Made by a program: the position numbers and the translations under genes | Shown: piece by piece, positions 51,517-60,048 of the stretch | Position numbering within the stretch: the first letter of the stretch is position 1 | Layout: every line of letters begins with the position of its first letter | Source of the DNA: Salinimicrobium terrae DSM 17865 | Lineage (GTDB): Bacteria > Bacteroidota > Bacteroidia > Flavobacteriales > Flavobacteriaceae | Direction of reading: 5' to 3' | Length of the DNA: 60,285 bases | NCBI RefSeq assembly: GCF_000424665.1 | Contig: NZ_AUKI01000005.1 | Location: 1 to 60,285, forward strand | The notes under the pieces: generated by a model | The model's database searches: none | Told to the model about the DNA's origin: nothing | Seen by the model: only the letters and a program-made list of their open reading frames with translations

Positions 51517-52482
51517 TTGACACCTCAAGAAAAAATACTCTCTGTTGCCAGAGAAACCATTTTAACTGAAGCCAAAGCTATAGCGAATTTAGAGCAATTA
51601 TTAGACCAAAATTTTGCTGAAGCCGTACAGGCGGTGTTCAAATCCAGGGGTAGAGTCATTATAACCGGCATAGGAAAAAGTGCGGTAATCGCTACAAAGA
51701 TCGTGGCCACCTTAAATTCAACCGGCACCCCGGCAGTATTTATGCACGCCGCCGATGCTATACATGGAGATCTGGGTACCATATTACAGGAAGACGTTGT
51801 AATTTGCATTTCCAAAAGCGGAAATACTCCTGAAATTAAGGTGCTTGTACCCCTTATTAAGAACTTCGGAAATACGCTCATCGCCATCACCGGAAGTACC
51901 GATTCTTTTTTAGGAAAACAGGCAGATCATATTCTCAATGCCTATGTGGAGAAGGAGGCCTGTCCTAACAACCTGGCTCCCACAACCAGCACCACCGCAC
52001 AACTCGTAATTGGTGATGCCCTGGCTATTTGCCTGTTGAACCTTCGGGGCTTTTCAAGCCGGGATTTTGCAAAATACCACCCCGGTGGTTCTTTAGGTAA
52101 AAAATTGTATTTGCGGGTACATGATATCGCAGATCAAAATCAAAAACCCGCGGTAGGTCCCGAGGCGGCAATTCCACAGGTTATCGTGGAAATTTCAGAA
52201 AAAATGCTCGGAGTCACGGCGGTCCTGGAAAATGGCAAAATTTTGGGGATAGTAACAGATGGCGATATACGCCGAATGCTTCAAAAAAGTATTGATATAT
52301 CAGGATTGACCGCAAAAGACATTATGAGCCGTAACCCAAAGACTATCGAATACGATGCCATGGCTGTAGACGCCATGGATGTTCTTGAAGACAACAAGAT
52401 TTCCCAACTACTAGTAGTGAAAAACAAAGAGTTTTATGGAGTTGTGCATCTTCACAACCTAATTAGAGAAGGAATAATCTAG
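51517..52482 (+). CDS. kdsD: D-arabinose 5-phosphate isomerase (KpsF/GutQ family)
   Basis: 321 residues from TTG 51517, chosen because the family-like sequence TPQEKILSVARETILTEAKAI starts here and the promoter lies after the upstream ATG (51439). SIS domain (about 30-170: GIGKSAVIATKIVATLNSTGTPAVFMHAADAIHGDLG, ICISKSGNTPEI) and two CBS domains (about 200-320). It makes arabinose 5-phosphate for Kdo, the inner sugar of LPS. First gene of kdsD-tatC-AhpD-like, with lptB downstream. Confidence 0.92.
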   Translation: MTPQEKILSVARETILTEAKAIANLEQLLDQNFAEAVQAVFKSRGRVIITGIGKSAVIATKIVATLNSTGTPAVFMHAADAIHGDLGTILQEDVVICISKSGNTPEIKVLVPLIKNFGNTLIAITGSTDSFLGKQADHILNAYVEKEACPNNLAPTTSTTAQLVIGDALAICLLNLRGFSSRDFAKYHPGGSLGKKLYLRVHDIADQNQKPAVGPEAAIPQVIVEISEKMLGVTAVLENGKILGIVTDGDIRRMLQKSIDISGLTAKDIMSRNPKTIEYDAMAVDAMDVLEDNKISQLLVVKNKEFYGVVHLHNLIREGII

Positions 52483-52483
52483 T

Positions 52484-53317
52484 ATGGCGAAAGTAGTAAA
52501 ATCTGCCGATGAAATGTCATTTTTGGATCACCTGGAGGATCTTCGGTGGCACCTGATCAGAGCGACTTTGGCCGTGGTTATTGCCGGTAGTGCGGCTTTT
52601 CTTGCCAAAGGTTTCATTTTTGACGTTCTGCTATTTGGTCCTACTAATGCTGACTTTTTCACCTATGATATTCTATGTCGTTTATCCACATTCGTCGGCT
52701 TAGAAGGTGGATTCTGTTTTGACGATATGCCTTTCACTATCCAGTCAAGGACCATGGGCGGGCAATTCTCCGCACACGTCTGGACCTCTATTACTGCCGG
52801 CTTTATTGTTGCTTTTCCCTACATTATTTACGAGTTCTGGAAATTCATTTCTCCGGCCATGTACACCAATGAACGCAACACAGCCAGGGGATTTATTTTT
52901 ATTTCTTCGTTGCTGTTCTTCATGGGTGTCCTTTTTGGTTACTATCTGGTAACGCCCCTTTCCATTAATTTCCTCGGAAAGTACCAGGTAAGTGAGGTAG
53001 TTTTAAACGAATTTGACATTGGGAGTTATATAAGTCTCGTACGTTCCTCGGTGATCGCCTGCGGACTTATTTTTGAATTGCCAATTATCATTTATTTCCT
53101 GACCAAGATAGGCCTTGTAACTCCGGAGTTTCTTCGGAAATACAGGAAATTTGCACTGGTAATCGTGCTAATTCTTGCCGCAATTATAACTCCGCCAGAT
53201 ATTTTGAGTCAGATCATTGTGGCTATCCCAGTACTTATATTATATGAAGTGAGTATAGTGATCTCGCGCATTGTCACCCGAAAAGAAGAAAGAAAATTAA
53301 GAAAACAGAAGCTATGA
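52484..53317 (+). CDS. tatC: Twin-arginine translocase subunit TatC
   Basis: 277 residues, six membrane helices, with the N-terminal SFLDHLEDLRWHLIRA signature and the conserved Glu in the FYEF-like segment (PYIIYEFWKFISPAMY). Receptor of the Tat pathway exporting folded proteins. It starts one base after the kdsD stop; its end overlaps the next gene by four bases (ATGA). Extra residues between helices 1 and 2 (about 40-85) are typical of Bacteroidetes. Confidence 0.95.
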   Translation: MAKVVKSADEMSFLDHLEDLRWHLIRATLAVVIAGSAAFLAKGFIFDVLLFGPTNADFFTYDILCRLSTFVGLEGGFCFDDMPFTIQSRTMGGQFSAHVWTSITAGFIVAFPYIIYEFWKFISPAMYTNERNTARGFIFISSLLFFMGVLFGYYLVTPLSINFLGKYQVSEVVLNEFDIGSYISLVRSSVIACGLIFELPIIIYFLTKIGLVTPEFLRKYRKFALVIVLILAAIITPPDILSQIIVAIPVLILYEVSIVISRIVTRKEERKLRKQKL

Positions 53318-53661
53318 AAAATCAGGTAGAAGAATTTAATGAATATCGCCAGAAAATGAATGAAAAGATCCTTGGCGACAACAATAAGATCATAAAACGG
53401 ATTTTTAATCTCGATACTAACGCTTACGCACCCGGAGCTTTGGATGTAAAAACGAAGGAATTATTGGGATTGGTCGCTTCAGCAGTGTTGCGCTGTGATG
53501 ATTGTATTAAATATCATTTGGAAACCAGCCACAAAGAAGGTCTAACCAAAGAGGAAGTAATGGAAGCGCTTAGCATCGCCACCCTCGTTGGAGGAACTAT
53601 TGTTATTCCACACTTGAGGAAAGCTTATGAGTTTTGGGAAGCTTTGGAAGCCCGGAGCTAG
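53314..53661 (+). CDS. Carboxymuconolactone decarboxylase family (AhpD-like) protein
   Basis: 115 residues. The AhpD-type redox motif CxxCxxxH is seen in RCDDCIKYHLETS, so a disulphide reductase or peroxidase role is more likely than decarboxylation. Four-base overlap with tatC indicates coupled translation. Confidence 0.9.
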   Translation: MKNQVEEFNEYRQKMNEKILGDNNKIIKRIFNLDTNAYAPGALDVKTKELLGLVASAVLRCDDCIKYHLETSHKEGLTKEEVMEALSIATLVGGTIVIPHLRKAYEFWEALEARS

Positions 53662-53672
53662 TTAAAAGTTAG

Positions 53673-53700
53673 GATGCCCCCCGGCCCCCAACGGGGGAGT
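53673..53700. repeat. GC-rich REP-like hairpin
   Basis: GGCCCCCAACGGGGG-type hairpin, of the class also found at 299-317 and 14150-14237. Confidence 0.55.
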
Positions 53701-53745
53701 AATTGTCTGACAATTTCTATCTTTAAAAAAATTGCACAATAATTG

Positions 53746-53780
53746 CTAATCTCAATACTCATATCTAATATCTCATATCT
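53746..53780 (+). repeat. Heptad tract CATATCT before lptB
   Basis: Five units CTAATCT, CAATACT, CATATCT, AATATCT, CATATCT, ending five bases before the lptB start codon; includes the inverted copy of the 20-mer at 3868-3887. Confidence 0.9.
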
Positions 53781-53785
53781 ACTAA

Positions 53786-54526
53786 ATGAAGTTATACGCC
53801 GAGAGTCTTGTAAAATCCTATAAAGGTCGTGAAGTTGTAAAAGGCATTTCCCTAGAAGTAAATCAGGGGGAGATCGTCGGGCTGCTTGGTCCTAACGGGG
53901 CCGGAAAAACAACTTCTTTCTATATGATCGTAGGATTGATCAAACCAAATGGCGGGAGGATTTTCCTCGACCGGGAGAACATTACTAAATTTCCCATGTA
54001 TAAGCGTGCGCAGTACGGGATTGGATACCTTGCCCAGGAAGCCTCGGTCTTTAGAAAACTAAGCATTGAAGACAATATTATGAGCGTGCTGGAGCTTACA
54101 GACCTCTCAAAAAAAGAGAGACAAATAAAGATGGAGTCTCTTATAGAGGAATTTGGTCTGGGACATATTCGTAAAAGCCGAGGAGATCTTTTGAGCGGAG
54201 GGGAGCGCCGGCGTACTGAAATTGCCCGTGCCCTGGCTACAGATCCAAATTTCATTCTTTTGGATGAACCCTTTGCCGGAGTGGATCCGGTTGCTGTAGA
54301 AGACATCCAACGGATTGTCGCTCAGCTGAAAAACAAAAACATAGGAATCCTAATTACCGATCACAACGTACAGGAAACACTCGCTATTACAGATCGTACA
54401 TACTTAATGTTTGAAGGTCGTATTTTAAAAGCAGGTATCCCTGAAGAACTTGCCGAAGATCAAATGGTAAGAAAAGTATATTTGGGACAGAATTTTGAAT
54501 TAAGGAAGAAGAAGATTTTTGAGTAG
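53786..54526 (+). CDS. lptB: LPS export ABC transporter ATPase LptB
   Basis: 246 residues. Walker [12 protein letters not shown]-loop YLAQEASVF, signature [15 protein letters not shown], Walker [14 protein letters not shown] and switch His in [11 protein letters not shown] are intact; the [16 protein letters not shown] segment is specific for LptB. It powers the LptF/LptG permeases (one at 10800-11876) that lift LPS out of the inner membrane. 124 bases after the AhpD-like gene; a separate promoter is not obvious. Confidence 0.96.
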   Translation: MKLYAESLVKSYKGREVVKGISLEVNQGEIVGLLGPNGAGKTTSFYMIVGLIKPNGGRIFLDRENITKFPMYKRAQYGIGYLAQEASVFRKLSIEDNIMSVLELTDLSKKERQIKMESLIEEFGLGHIRKSRGDLLSGGERRRTEIARALATDPNFILLDEPFAGVDPVAVEDIQRIVAQLKNKNIGILITDHNVQETLAITDRTYLMFEGRILKAGIPEELAEDQMVRKVYLGQNFELRKKKIFE

Positions 54527-54537
54527 CGACCAGAGAC

Positions 54538-54586
54538 GAATTCAGGATTCAGGATTCAGGATTTAAAATTTAAAATTTAAAATTAT
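54538..54586. repeat. Heptad tract GGATTCA / AAATTTA
   Basis: Units GAATTCA, GGATTCA, GGATTCA, GGATTTA, AAATTTA, AAATTTA, then AAATTAT. It begins 12 bases after the lptB stop. Confidence 0.92.
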
Positions 54587-54594
54587 ATCAATAA

Positions 54595-54780
54595 CCGACA
54601 CGGATTGCAAATCCGCACCATCAGTTAGCCGTCAGTTCGAGTTTTTTTGCTGAACGAAAGTGAAGAAAAAATGTATCGAGAACAGAGGCGGTAAACTAAC
54701 CCCTCCTCCTCGATAAAAAGTTTATTCTTACCGTAGCAGAAATTAATTCACTCGGACTGACGGAGAGCGAAATAACGAAT
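54595..54780. repeat. Inverted-repeat element with internal hairpins
   Basis: CCGTCAGTTCGAG (54629-54641) and CTCGGACTGACGG (54751-54763) are inverted copies with one mismatch bounding 135 bp; inside, TATCGAG and CTCGATA pair around a GAGG/CCTC hairpin. The preceding ACGGATTGCAAATCCGCACC (54598-54617) matches motifs in the direct repeat at 55721-56010. No gene. Confidence 0.65.
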
Positions 54781-54846
54781 AAATTAAACTACTCAAGGAT
54801 TGTAAATTTGCGTCATCACAATTTCTGATACGAAATGATTTACAGA

Positions 54847-54881
54847 TTGGAATTTTGAATTTGTTGCTTGGAATTTTTGAA
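54847..54881. repeat. Heptad tract TTGGAAT / TTTGAAT next to the pssA stop
   Basis: Units TTGGAAT, TTTGAAT, TTGTTGC, TTGGAAT, TTTTGAA end one base before the pssA stop codon. Confidence 0.75.
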
Positions 54882-54882
54882 A

Positions 54883-55656
54883 TTAATGGCTCTCCGCTTC
54901 CGTCTCTCCATCTTTCTTGTTCGTAACCATAGATACGATCACATAACTCAGGATAATTAAAGGTATGGCAGCAAATTGTAAGAAAATAAGAAGAATAAGG
55001 CAGAAGATGAGAAACAAATATCTGACTTTGTTTTCTGCAAATCCCCAGCTGCTGAATTTTAATGCGAACAAATGAACTTCTGCATTCAGCATAAAACAGC
55101 TAAACAGGGTTAATGCCGCAAGAAACCACGGGTTAAGAATGATATCTACAAGAAAAGGCTCCGGCTGAAAAATAAGGATAAGGGGCAAACTTAATATTAA
55201 AAGAGCATTAGCCGGAGTGGGCAGGCCAATAAAAGAATCTGTCTGGCGTTCATCGATATTAAATTTTGCCAGCCGGTATGCTGAAGCAAGGGTAACCAGC
55301 AGACCAAAGAGTGCAAAAACAGGTAGGTTCCATTCGAGGAGATCCTGTCCCGATGTCCAGTAGGTAGGTTGAGCAGCCGATCCCGGCAGGGCCTGTCTAA
55401 ACAGCTGAAACATTACAATTCCGGGAACTAATCCACTGGTAACCATATCGGCCAGGGAATCTAGTTGCAATCCCAGTTCCGATTTCACATCAAGAAGCCG
55501 GGCAGCAAGTCCGTCAAAAAAATCAAAGAAGATCCCGAGCGCCACAAAGATCGCTGCCATGACCAGGTCGCCCTGTACAGCGAATATAGCACCGATGCTG
55601 CCACTAAGAAGGTTGATTAATGTGATAGCATTGGGAACGTGCTTTGCAAAGCTCAT
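54883..55656 (-). CDS. pssA: CDP-diacylglycerol-serine O-phosphatidyltransferase
   Basis: 257 residues from Met 55656 (MSFAKHVPNAITLINLLSG). The CDP-alcohol phosphotransferase motif is complete: FDGLAARLLDVKSELGLQLDSLADM. About seven membrane helices. Makes phosphatidylserine, precursor of phosphatidylethanolamine; PssA type II is the usual Bacteroidetes form. The upstream Met at 55698 is preceded by a heptad tract and is less likely. Confidence 0.92.
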   Translation of the reverse strand: MSFAKHVPNAITLINLLSGSIGAIFAVQGDLVMAAIFVALGIFFDFFDGLAARLLDVKSELGLQLDSLADMVTSGLVPGIVMFQLFRQALPGSAAQPTYWTSGQDLLEWNLPVFALFGLLVTLASAYRLAKFNIDERQTDSFIGLPTPANALLILSLPLILIFQPEPFLVDIILNPWFLAALTLFSCFMLNAEVHLFALKFSSWGFAENKVRYLFLIFCLILLIFLQFAAIPLIILSYVIVSMVTNKKDGETEAESH

Positions 55657-55701
55657 ATTGGTGGGTTTTGTGTAAAAATAGTAAAAAAAGACTGCCACGT
55701 C

Positions 55702-55736
55702 GATTCAAGATTCAAAATTTAGAATTCAAAATTGTA
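55702..55736. repeat. Heptad tract GATTCAA upstream of pssA
   Basis: Units GATTCAA, GATTCAA, AATTTAG, AATTCAA and a partial unit. Confidence 0.8.
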
Positions 55737-56020
55737 TAGAATTGTCATTCCGACGAAGGAGGGATCTCTGTCATACACGAAAGATTCTTCGCTCCGCAAA
55801 AACTTCGCTCTGAATGACAATAGTGGGTTCTCGTCACGGAGTGCAAATCCGGACCATCAGAGGGATTCAACATATAGAATTCAAAATTGTATAGGAGTGT
55901 CATTCCGACGAAGAAGGGATCTCAATCCTACACGAAAGATTCTTCGCTCCGCAAAAACTGCGCTCTGAAAGCCAATAGTCGGTTCTCGTCCCGGAGTGCA
56001 AATCCGCAGCAATAGTCATT
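55721..56020. repeat. Two direct copies of a 155-bp intergenic element
   Basis: AGAATTCAAAATTGTATAG begins at 55721 and again at 55876; GTCATTCCGACGAAG at 55744 and 55899; then ACACGAAAGATTCTTCGCTC and GGAGTGCAAATCCG in both. Divergence is only a few bases, so the duplication is fairly recent. Open frames through it are not genes. Confidence 0.92.
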
Positions 56021-56022
56021 TA

Positions 56023-56078
56023 TTGATCATTGTTAATTGCTAATTGTTAGCTGTTCATTGATTATTCTTAATTGTTTA
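56023..56078. repeat. Heptad tract TTGTTAA upstream of lnt
   Basis: Eight units in register: TTGATCA, TTGTTAA, TTGCTAA, TTGTTAG, CTGTTCA, TTGATTA, TTCTTAA, TTGTTTA. The lnt promoter is built from the last units. Confidence 0.9.
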
Positions 56079-56084
56079 AATTTG
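56058..56084 (+). promoter_or_regulatory. lnt promoter
   Basis: TTG (56058-56060), 16 bases, TAAATTTG (56077-56084) then C. The start codon is 16 bases after the box. Confidence 0.6.
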
Positions 56085-56100
56085 CTATCCACAAATTACT

Positions 56101-57690
56101 ATGAAACACTTCCTTTACGCTTTACTTTCAGGAATTTTACTGGCACTGGCGTGGCCCACATATGGATTTCCGTTGTTGCTGTTCTTTGCTTTTGTGCCTT
56201 TACTTTACGCAGAACATAACATTAGGGTTAAACAGGCTCACAATCGCAAATGGAAGATCCTTGGCCTCTCCTATCTCAGTTTCTTTATATGGAACCTTAT
56301 TACAACTTACTGGCTTTATTTTTCCACACCATTTGGAGGTGTTTTCGCAATTACAGTTAATTCTCTGCTCATGTCACTGGTATTTCTGTTGTTTCATATA
56401 GTGGCAAAAAGGGTGAATTTCAGTGCCTCTGCCTCTTTTTTCATCAGCATCTGGATTGCCTTCGAATACCTGCACCTCAACTGGGAATTCTCATGGCCAT
56501 GGTTAAACCTTGGTAACGGATTTTCAGAATTTCCTCATTGGATCCAGTGGTATGAATTTACCGGGACTCTTGGAGGTACACTTTGGATCCTGCTTGTAAA
56601 TATCGCTCTCCTTAAAATGATTTTACTGTACCGCCAACACAAGGTAAAGGAAATACTTTACCGCGGACTTGTGAAAAACGCTTTGCTGATTCTCGTACCC
56701 ATAGGGATCTCTTACGTCATCTTGTGGAACTATGAAGAGAGCCAGGAAACACTTGAGGCAGTAGTATTACAACCGAATATTAATCCCTACACAGAAAAAT
56801 ACAATACCAATGACAAGCGTATTGGGGAACTGCTTACAGAACTTGCCGAAGAAAATGTCACCCCTGATACTCGTATAGTTGTTGCTCCAGAAACCGTTTT
56901 TGCCGATGGAACTGTCCTAAGCCGCTTCGAAAATTCGGAAGCAAATTTCTTTGCTACCCAATTTGTAAACAACCATCCGGAAATTTCATTTTTGAGCGGG
57001 ATTTCCATGTATGATCGCTTTAGTGATCCTGGAAGAGTAAGAGGGCAGAGTAATCAATTAGGGCCAAATGACTGGTATGATGATTACAATTCCGCCTTTA
57101 TGATCTCTGCCAATGATTCGGTTCATTTTTACCACAAATCGAAATTAGTGGTTGGGGTGGAGAATTTCCCTTACCAGGAAGTACTTAAACCACTTCTGGG
57201 AAATGTCATGATCGACTTGGGCGGCACGGTAGCCATGAAAACCACGCAAAAAGGCCGCGGAACCTTTAAAGTTACCGGAAATGAAGAAGTAGGGCCTATA
57301 ATCTGCTACGAATCAGTGTACGGAGATTTCGTTACGGGTTATGTCACTGAAGGTGCAGAATTTCTTGCAATCATCACCAACGACGCCTGGTGGGGAAATA
57401 CCCAGGGTCATAAGCAACATCTCAGTTACGCTCGGCTGCGCGCCATTGAGAACCGCCGATCCATTGCCAGAAGTGCCAATACAGGTATTTCGGCTTTTAT
57501 AAATGAAAAGGGCGAAATTACATCTACCCTGGGCTACGAAGAGCTGGGCGCACTGCGAGGGAACGTTACCCTGAACGACCGCCTCACCTTTTACACCCGC
57601 TTTGGAGATTACATTGCACGAATCTCCCTGTTCCTGGCTCTTTTCATATTTCTTTTTGCTATGGTACCCTGGAAGAGATCACGTAAATAG
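56101..57690 (+). CDS. lnt: Apolipoprotein N-acyltransferase
   Basis: 529 residues. Six or more helices in the N-terminal half, then a nitrilase-fold periplasmic domain with the Glu-Lys-Cys triad: Glu in VVAPETVFADG, Lys in YHKSKLVVGVENFP, Cys in GPIICYESVYG. Adds the third acyl chain to lipoproteins, several of which are encoded in this window. One C-terminal helix (ARISLFLALFIFLFAMVPW). Confidence 0.95.
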   Translation: MKHFLYALLSGILLALAWPTYGFPLLLFFAFVPLLYAEHNIRVKQAHNRKWKILGLSYLSFFIWNLITTYWLYFSTPFGGVFAITVNSLLMSLVFLLFHIVAKRVNFSASASFFISIWIAFEYLHLNWEFSWPWLNLGNGFSEFPHWIQWYEFTGTLGGTLWILLVNIALLKMILLYRQHKVKEILYRGLVKNALLILVPIGISYVILWNYEESQETLEAVVLQPNINPYTEKYNTNDKRIGELLTELAEENVTPDTRIVVAPETVFADGTVLSRFENSEANFFATQFVNNHPEISFLSGISMYDRFSDPGRVRGQSNQLGPNDWYDDYNSAFMISANDSVHFYHKSKLVVGVENFPYQEVLKPLLGNVMIDLGGTVAMKTTQKGRGTFKVTGNEEVGPIICYESVYGDFVTGYVTEGAEFLAIITNDAWWGNTQGHKQHLSYARLRAIENRRSIARSANTGISAFINEKGEITSTLGYEELGALRGNVTLNDRLTFYTRFGDYIARISLFLALFIFLFAMVPWKRSRK

Positions 57691-58319
57691 TCGTCATTGT
57701 ACGATGGTCAGTGGGCAGTATTTTTATCACCAATATGCTAATATTCTTTCATTTTTAAATCCATCCCTTCTCCGGTTAGCTTACTTGTATTTTTCTCCTT
57801 CTCTCCGACAGGCATTGCGAGATCTGAGATAAAAAAATTTATCCATTGGAGGAAAATGGACATCCTGTCATTGATATTTTTTTCGAATCTTTTTAGCAAT
57901 TCTCCCTTCGGTCGATTAAAAATCATTTTCTTTCATAATTGTTCATTTTTTTGCTTGTCCAAAAAAACGAACCAAAAAAAGGACACTTTTTTGAAGGTGT
58001 TTCCAATTTTGCTACCGCCAAATTAAAACCGTGCTCCTCGGGCTAAATTTTCTCCAAGGCTTCAAAAATTCTTAACGCCCGGGGACCACTACACTTACAA
58101 AAAAGATACTTCAAAAAGATAATTTTATTGAATAGAATATTCAGAGCAATTAAAACAATCCCCTTCTCGAGAATTTCTGCTTTGATTTTTTAGAATAAAT
58201 GGAATCTCTACTCACGAGAGTGAAGTTTGCCACGATCAAGTTTTTTCCCTCCCTCACAACTACGTGAACATTAGGACAAATACCAAATTAAAACCGACTC
58301 CAAGTTTAACCTGATATCG
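57691..58319. other. Long gene-free stretch with a conserved-looking segment
   Basis: About 630 bases without a credible gene. At 57943-58000 the sequence (TTCATTTTTTTGCTTGTCC, then AAAAAAACGAACCAAAAAAA) matches a segment I recall as recurrent between genes in many Flavobacteriaceae; it continues to CGCCCGGGG at about 58078. A GAGATCTGAGATAAAA motif at about 57817 resembles the tract at 41529. Nothing else is recognised. Confidence 0.4.
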
Positions 58320-58368
58320 TACTTCAAAATTCGTACTTCTACCTTAAAAACTGCCAACTAAAAACCTA
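58320..58368. repeat. Heptad-like tract ending at the sugar transferase stop codon
   Basis: In register units TACTTCA, AAATTCG, TACTTCT, ACCTTAA, AAACTGC, CAACTAA, AAACCTA; the last three bases are the stop codon (minus strand TAG). Confidence 0.55.
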
Positions 58369-59757
58369 CTGTCCTCTAAAGAAAATGATGGTACTCAACG
58401 TTTTGGTGAGGATGGTAATGTCGAGAAAAATATTTCGATGTTTGATGTAGTAAAGGTCATACTGAAGTTTCTCCAGACTATCGGCATGGCTGTCGGCATA
58501 ATCAGTCATTACCTGCGCCCAACCAGTGAGTCCGGGTTTGACGAAATGGCGGGTAGCATAAAAGGGGATCAAATCCGATAATTCTTTTACAAAAACAGGT
58601 CGCTCAGGCCGAGGACCGATCAGGCTCATTTCTCCTTTCAGAATATTATAGAACTGCGGAAACTCGTCCAGACGGGAACGGCGGAGAAACTTTCCGAAGC
58701 GGGTAATGCGGATGTCATTTTTCGTGGCCCAGACTGCCCCGTCGGGTTCTGCATTATAACGCATTGTCCGGAACTTTACAATTTTAAAGGATTTGCCATG
58801 CCTGCCAATTCTCTCCTGTTTGTAAAAAAGAGTTCCCTGGTTAGCAATTAAATTTCCGAAGTAAATGAAAGGCACCAAAAGACAGCCAATAAAGATTCCT
58901 ATAATAGAAACTATAATATCAGCCATACGATGAAAAAAGAGGTAAAATTTATTATTATTACTGCGGCTGAGGGGAAAGAACTGGTAAAAGTTCCGTTCTA
59001 AATGCTGTACAGGAATCCTGCTGGTTTTATCTTCATAAACCTCATTAAAATCCTTCACCGGAAAACCCTCCCTGAGCAGCGCCAGTACCTGACTGTAAAG
59101 ACCTTCAGCAGTCGACGACGGCACATTAGAAATAAGTACCTCATCAATACTATTCTCCTTGATTGTATCAACCAACACATCCCCGGAGAAATCCTGCAGT
59201 CCAATCTCTTCAGAATTTATTACACTGCCTTTTCCCGGATTTACAAAACCGACGATATTATAATTGGGATCCGATTTCTGTAAATGTGAAGCCACCAGCT
59301 CTACCTCCAGGGGTTCCCCAATGATAAGGACCCGCCGGTAAAACCTGGGAGAGGAAATAAGCGTGATATAAGAGAATCTCCAAAGTAATAAGGTGAACAG
59401 AATAGTGATAAAAAAATACAGAATTTGTAGGCGGTTTTCCGGTAAGACCGGAGTCACCACAGGCGTAAGCAGGAAAAACAGCACGGTAACTGAACTCGCC
59501 AGCACCACATTCTGCAGGACAGTATAGTAATTTCCGGCTTTTTGAAGGTCATAAAGTTCAAAGATCCCGTTAAATAGAGTAATGTATATTGCAAGGACAA
59601 TACTCCAGTACCAGGAATCGGCATCAAAATGAAAATAATCCAGCCTAAAAAGGATACTAACCACGTACAGGGAAAACAGCACCCAGACTACATCGAAAAT
59701 GCGAAGAAAGACCTTCCTCTCGGAGATCTCGAAATGTAGATTTTTTTTACGGGGCAT
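58366..59757 (-). CDS. Exopolysaccharide polyprenyl-phosphate sugar transferase
   Basis: 463 residues from Met 59757 (MPRKKNLHFEISERKV). Four to five N-terminal helices (about 18-135), a nucleotide-binding-like central domain (about 145-260), one more helix, and a C-terminal bacterial sugar transferase domain (about 275-463: KQERIGRHGKSFKIVKFRTMR, RLDEFPQFYNILKGEMSLIGPRPERPVFV, GLTGWAQV). Starts capsule or EPS repeat units on undecaprenyl phosphate (WcaJ/WbaP type). Other glycan genes are probably outside the window to the right. Upstream lies a G-rich heptamer minisatellite and an IS fragment. Confidence 0.93.
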   Translation of the reverse strand: MPRKKNLHFEISERKVFLRIFDVVWVLFSLYVVSILFRLDYFHFDADSWYWSIVLAIYITLFNGIFELYDLQKAGNYYTVLQNVVLASSVTVLFFLLTPVVTPVLPENRLQILYFFITILFTLLLWRFSYITLISSPRFYRRVLIIGEPLEVELVASHLQKSDPNYNIVGFVNPGKGSVINSEEIGLQDFSGDVLVDTIKENSIDEVLISNVPSSTAEGLYSQVLALLREGFPVKDFNEVYEDKTSRIPVQHLERNFYQFFPLSRSNNNKFYLFFHRMADIIVSIIGIFIGCLLVPFIYFGNLIANQGTLFYKQERIGRHGKSFKIVKFRTMRYNAEPDGAVWATKNDIRITRFGKFLRRSRLDEFPQFYNILKGEMSLIGPRPERPVFVKELSDLIPFYATRHFVKPGLTGWAQVMTDYADSHADSLEKLQYDLYYIKHRNIFLDITILTKTLSTIIFFRGQ

Positions 59758-59858
59758 GTAAAAATTTTTACCGCGTAAATATAAGGAAGACTTTAACGCA
59801 GCACACCTGTGGGCCCTAACTTTTTCCAGTAGATCTGTCTCTGCCATTTCCTGCTTAA

Positions 59859-60000
59859 GGTTGTGGGTTGTGGTTGTGGGTTGTGGGTCGTGGGTTGTGG
59901 GTTGTGGGTTGTGGGTTGTGGGTCGTGGGTTGTGGGTTGTGGGTTGTGGGTTGTGGGTTGTGGGTTGTTAATTTGTGGGTTGTGGGTTGTTAATTTGTGG
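59859..60000. repeat. TTGTGGG heptamer minisatellite
   Basis: About 18 near-perfect TTGTGGG units with occasional TCGTGGG and two TTAATTTGTGG interruptions. Four or more GGG runs with 4-base loops recur many times, so the plus strand can form G-quadruplexes. It is about 100 bp upstream of the sugar transferase start. Confidence 0.97.
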
Positions 60001-60048
60001 AGTCCTAAATAGAGTTGATCATTTTTAGAAGTTGGTTTATGATCCTAT

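Noticed and set aside
55732-55968. Protein gene in the pssA-lnt gap
   Set aside because: It reads through the 155-bp duplicated intergenic element, so its repeat-like residues come from the duplicate DNA.
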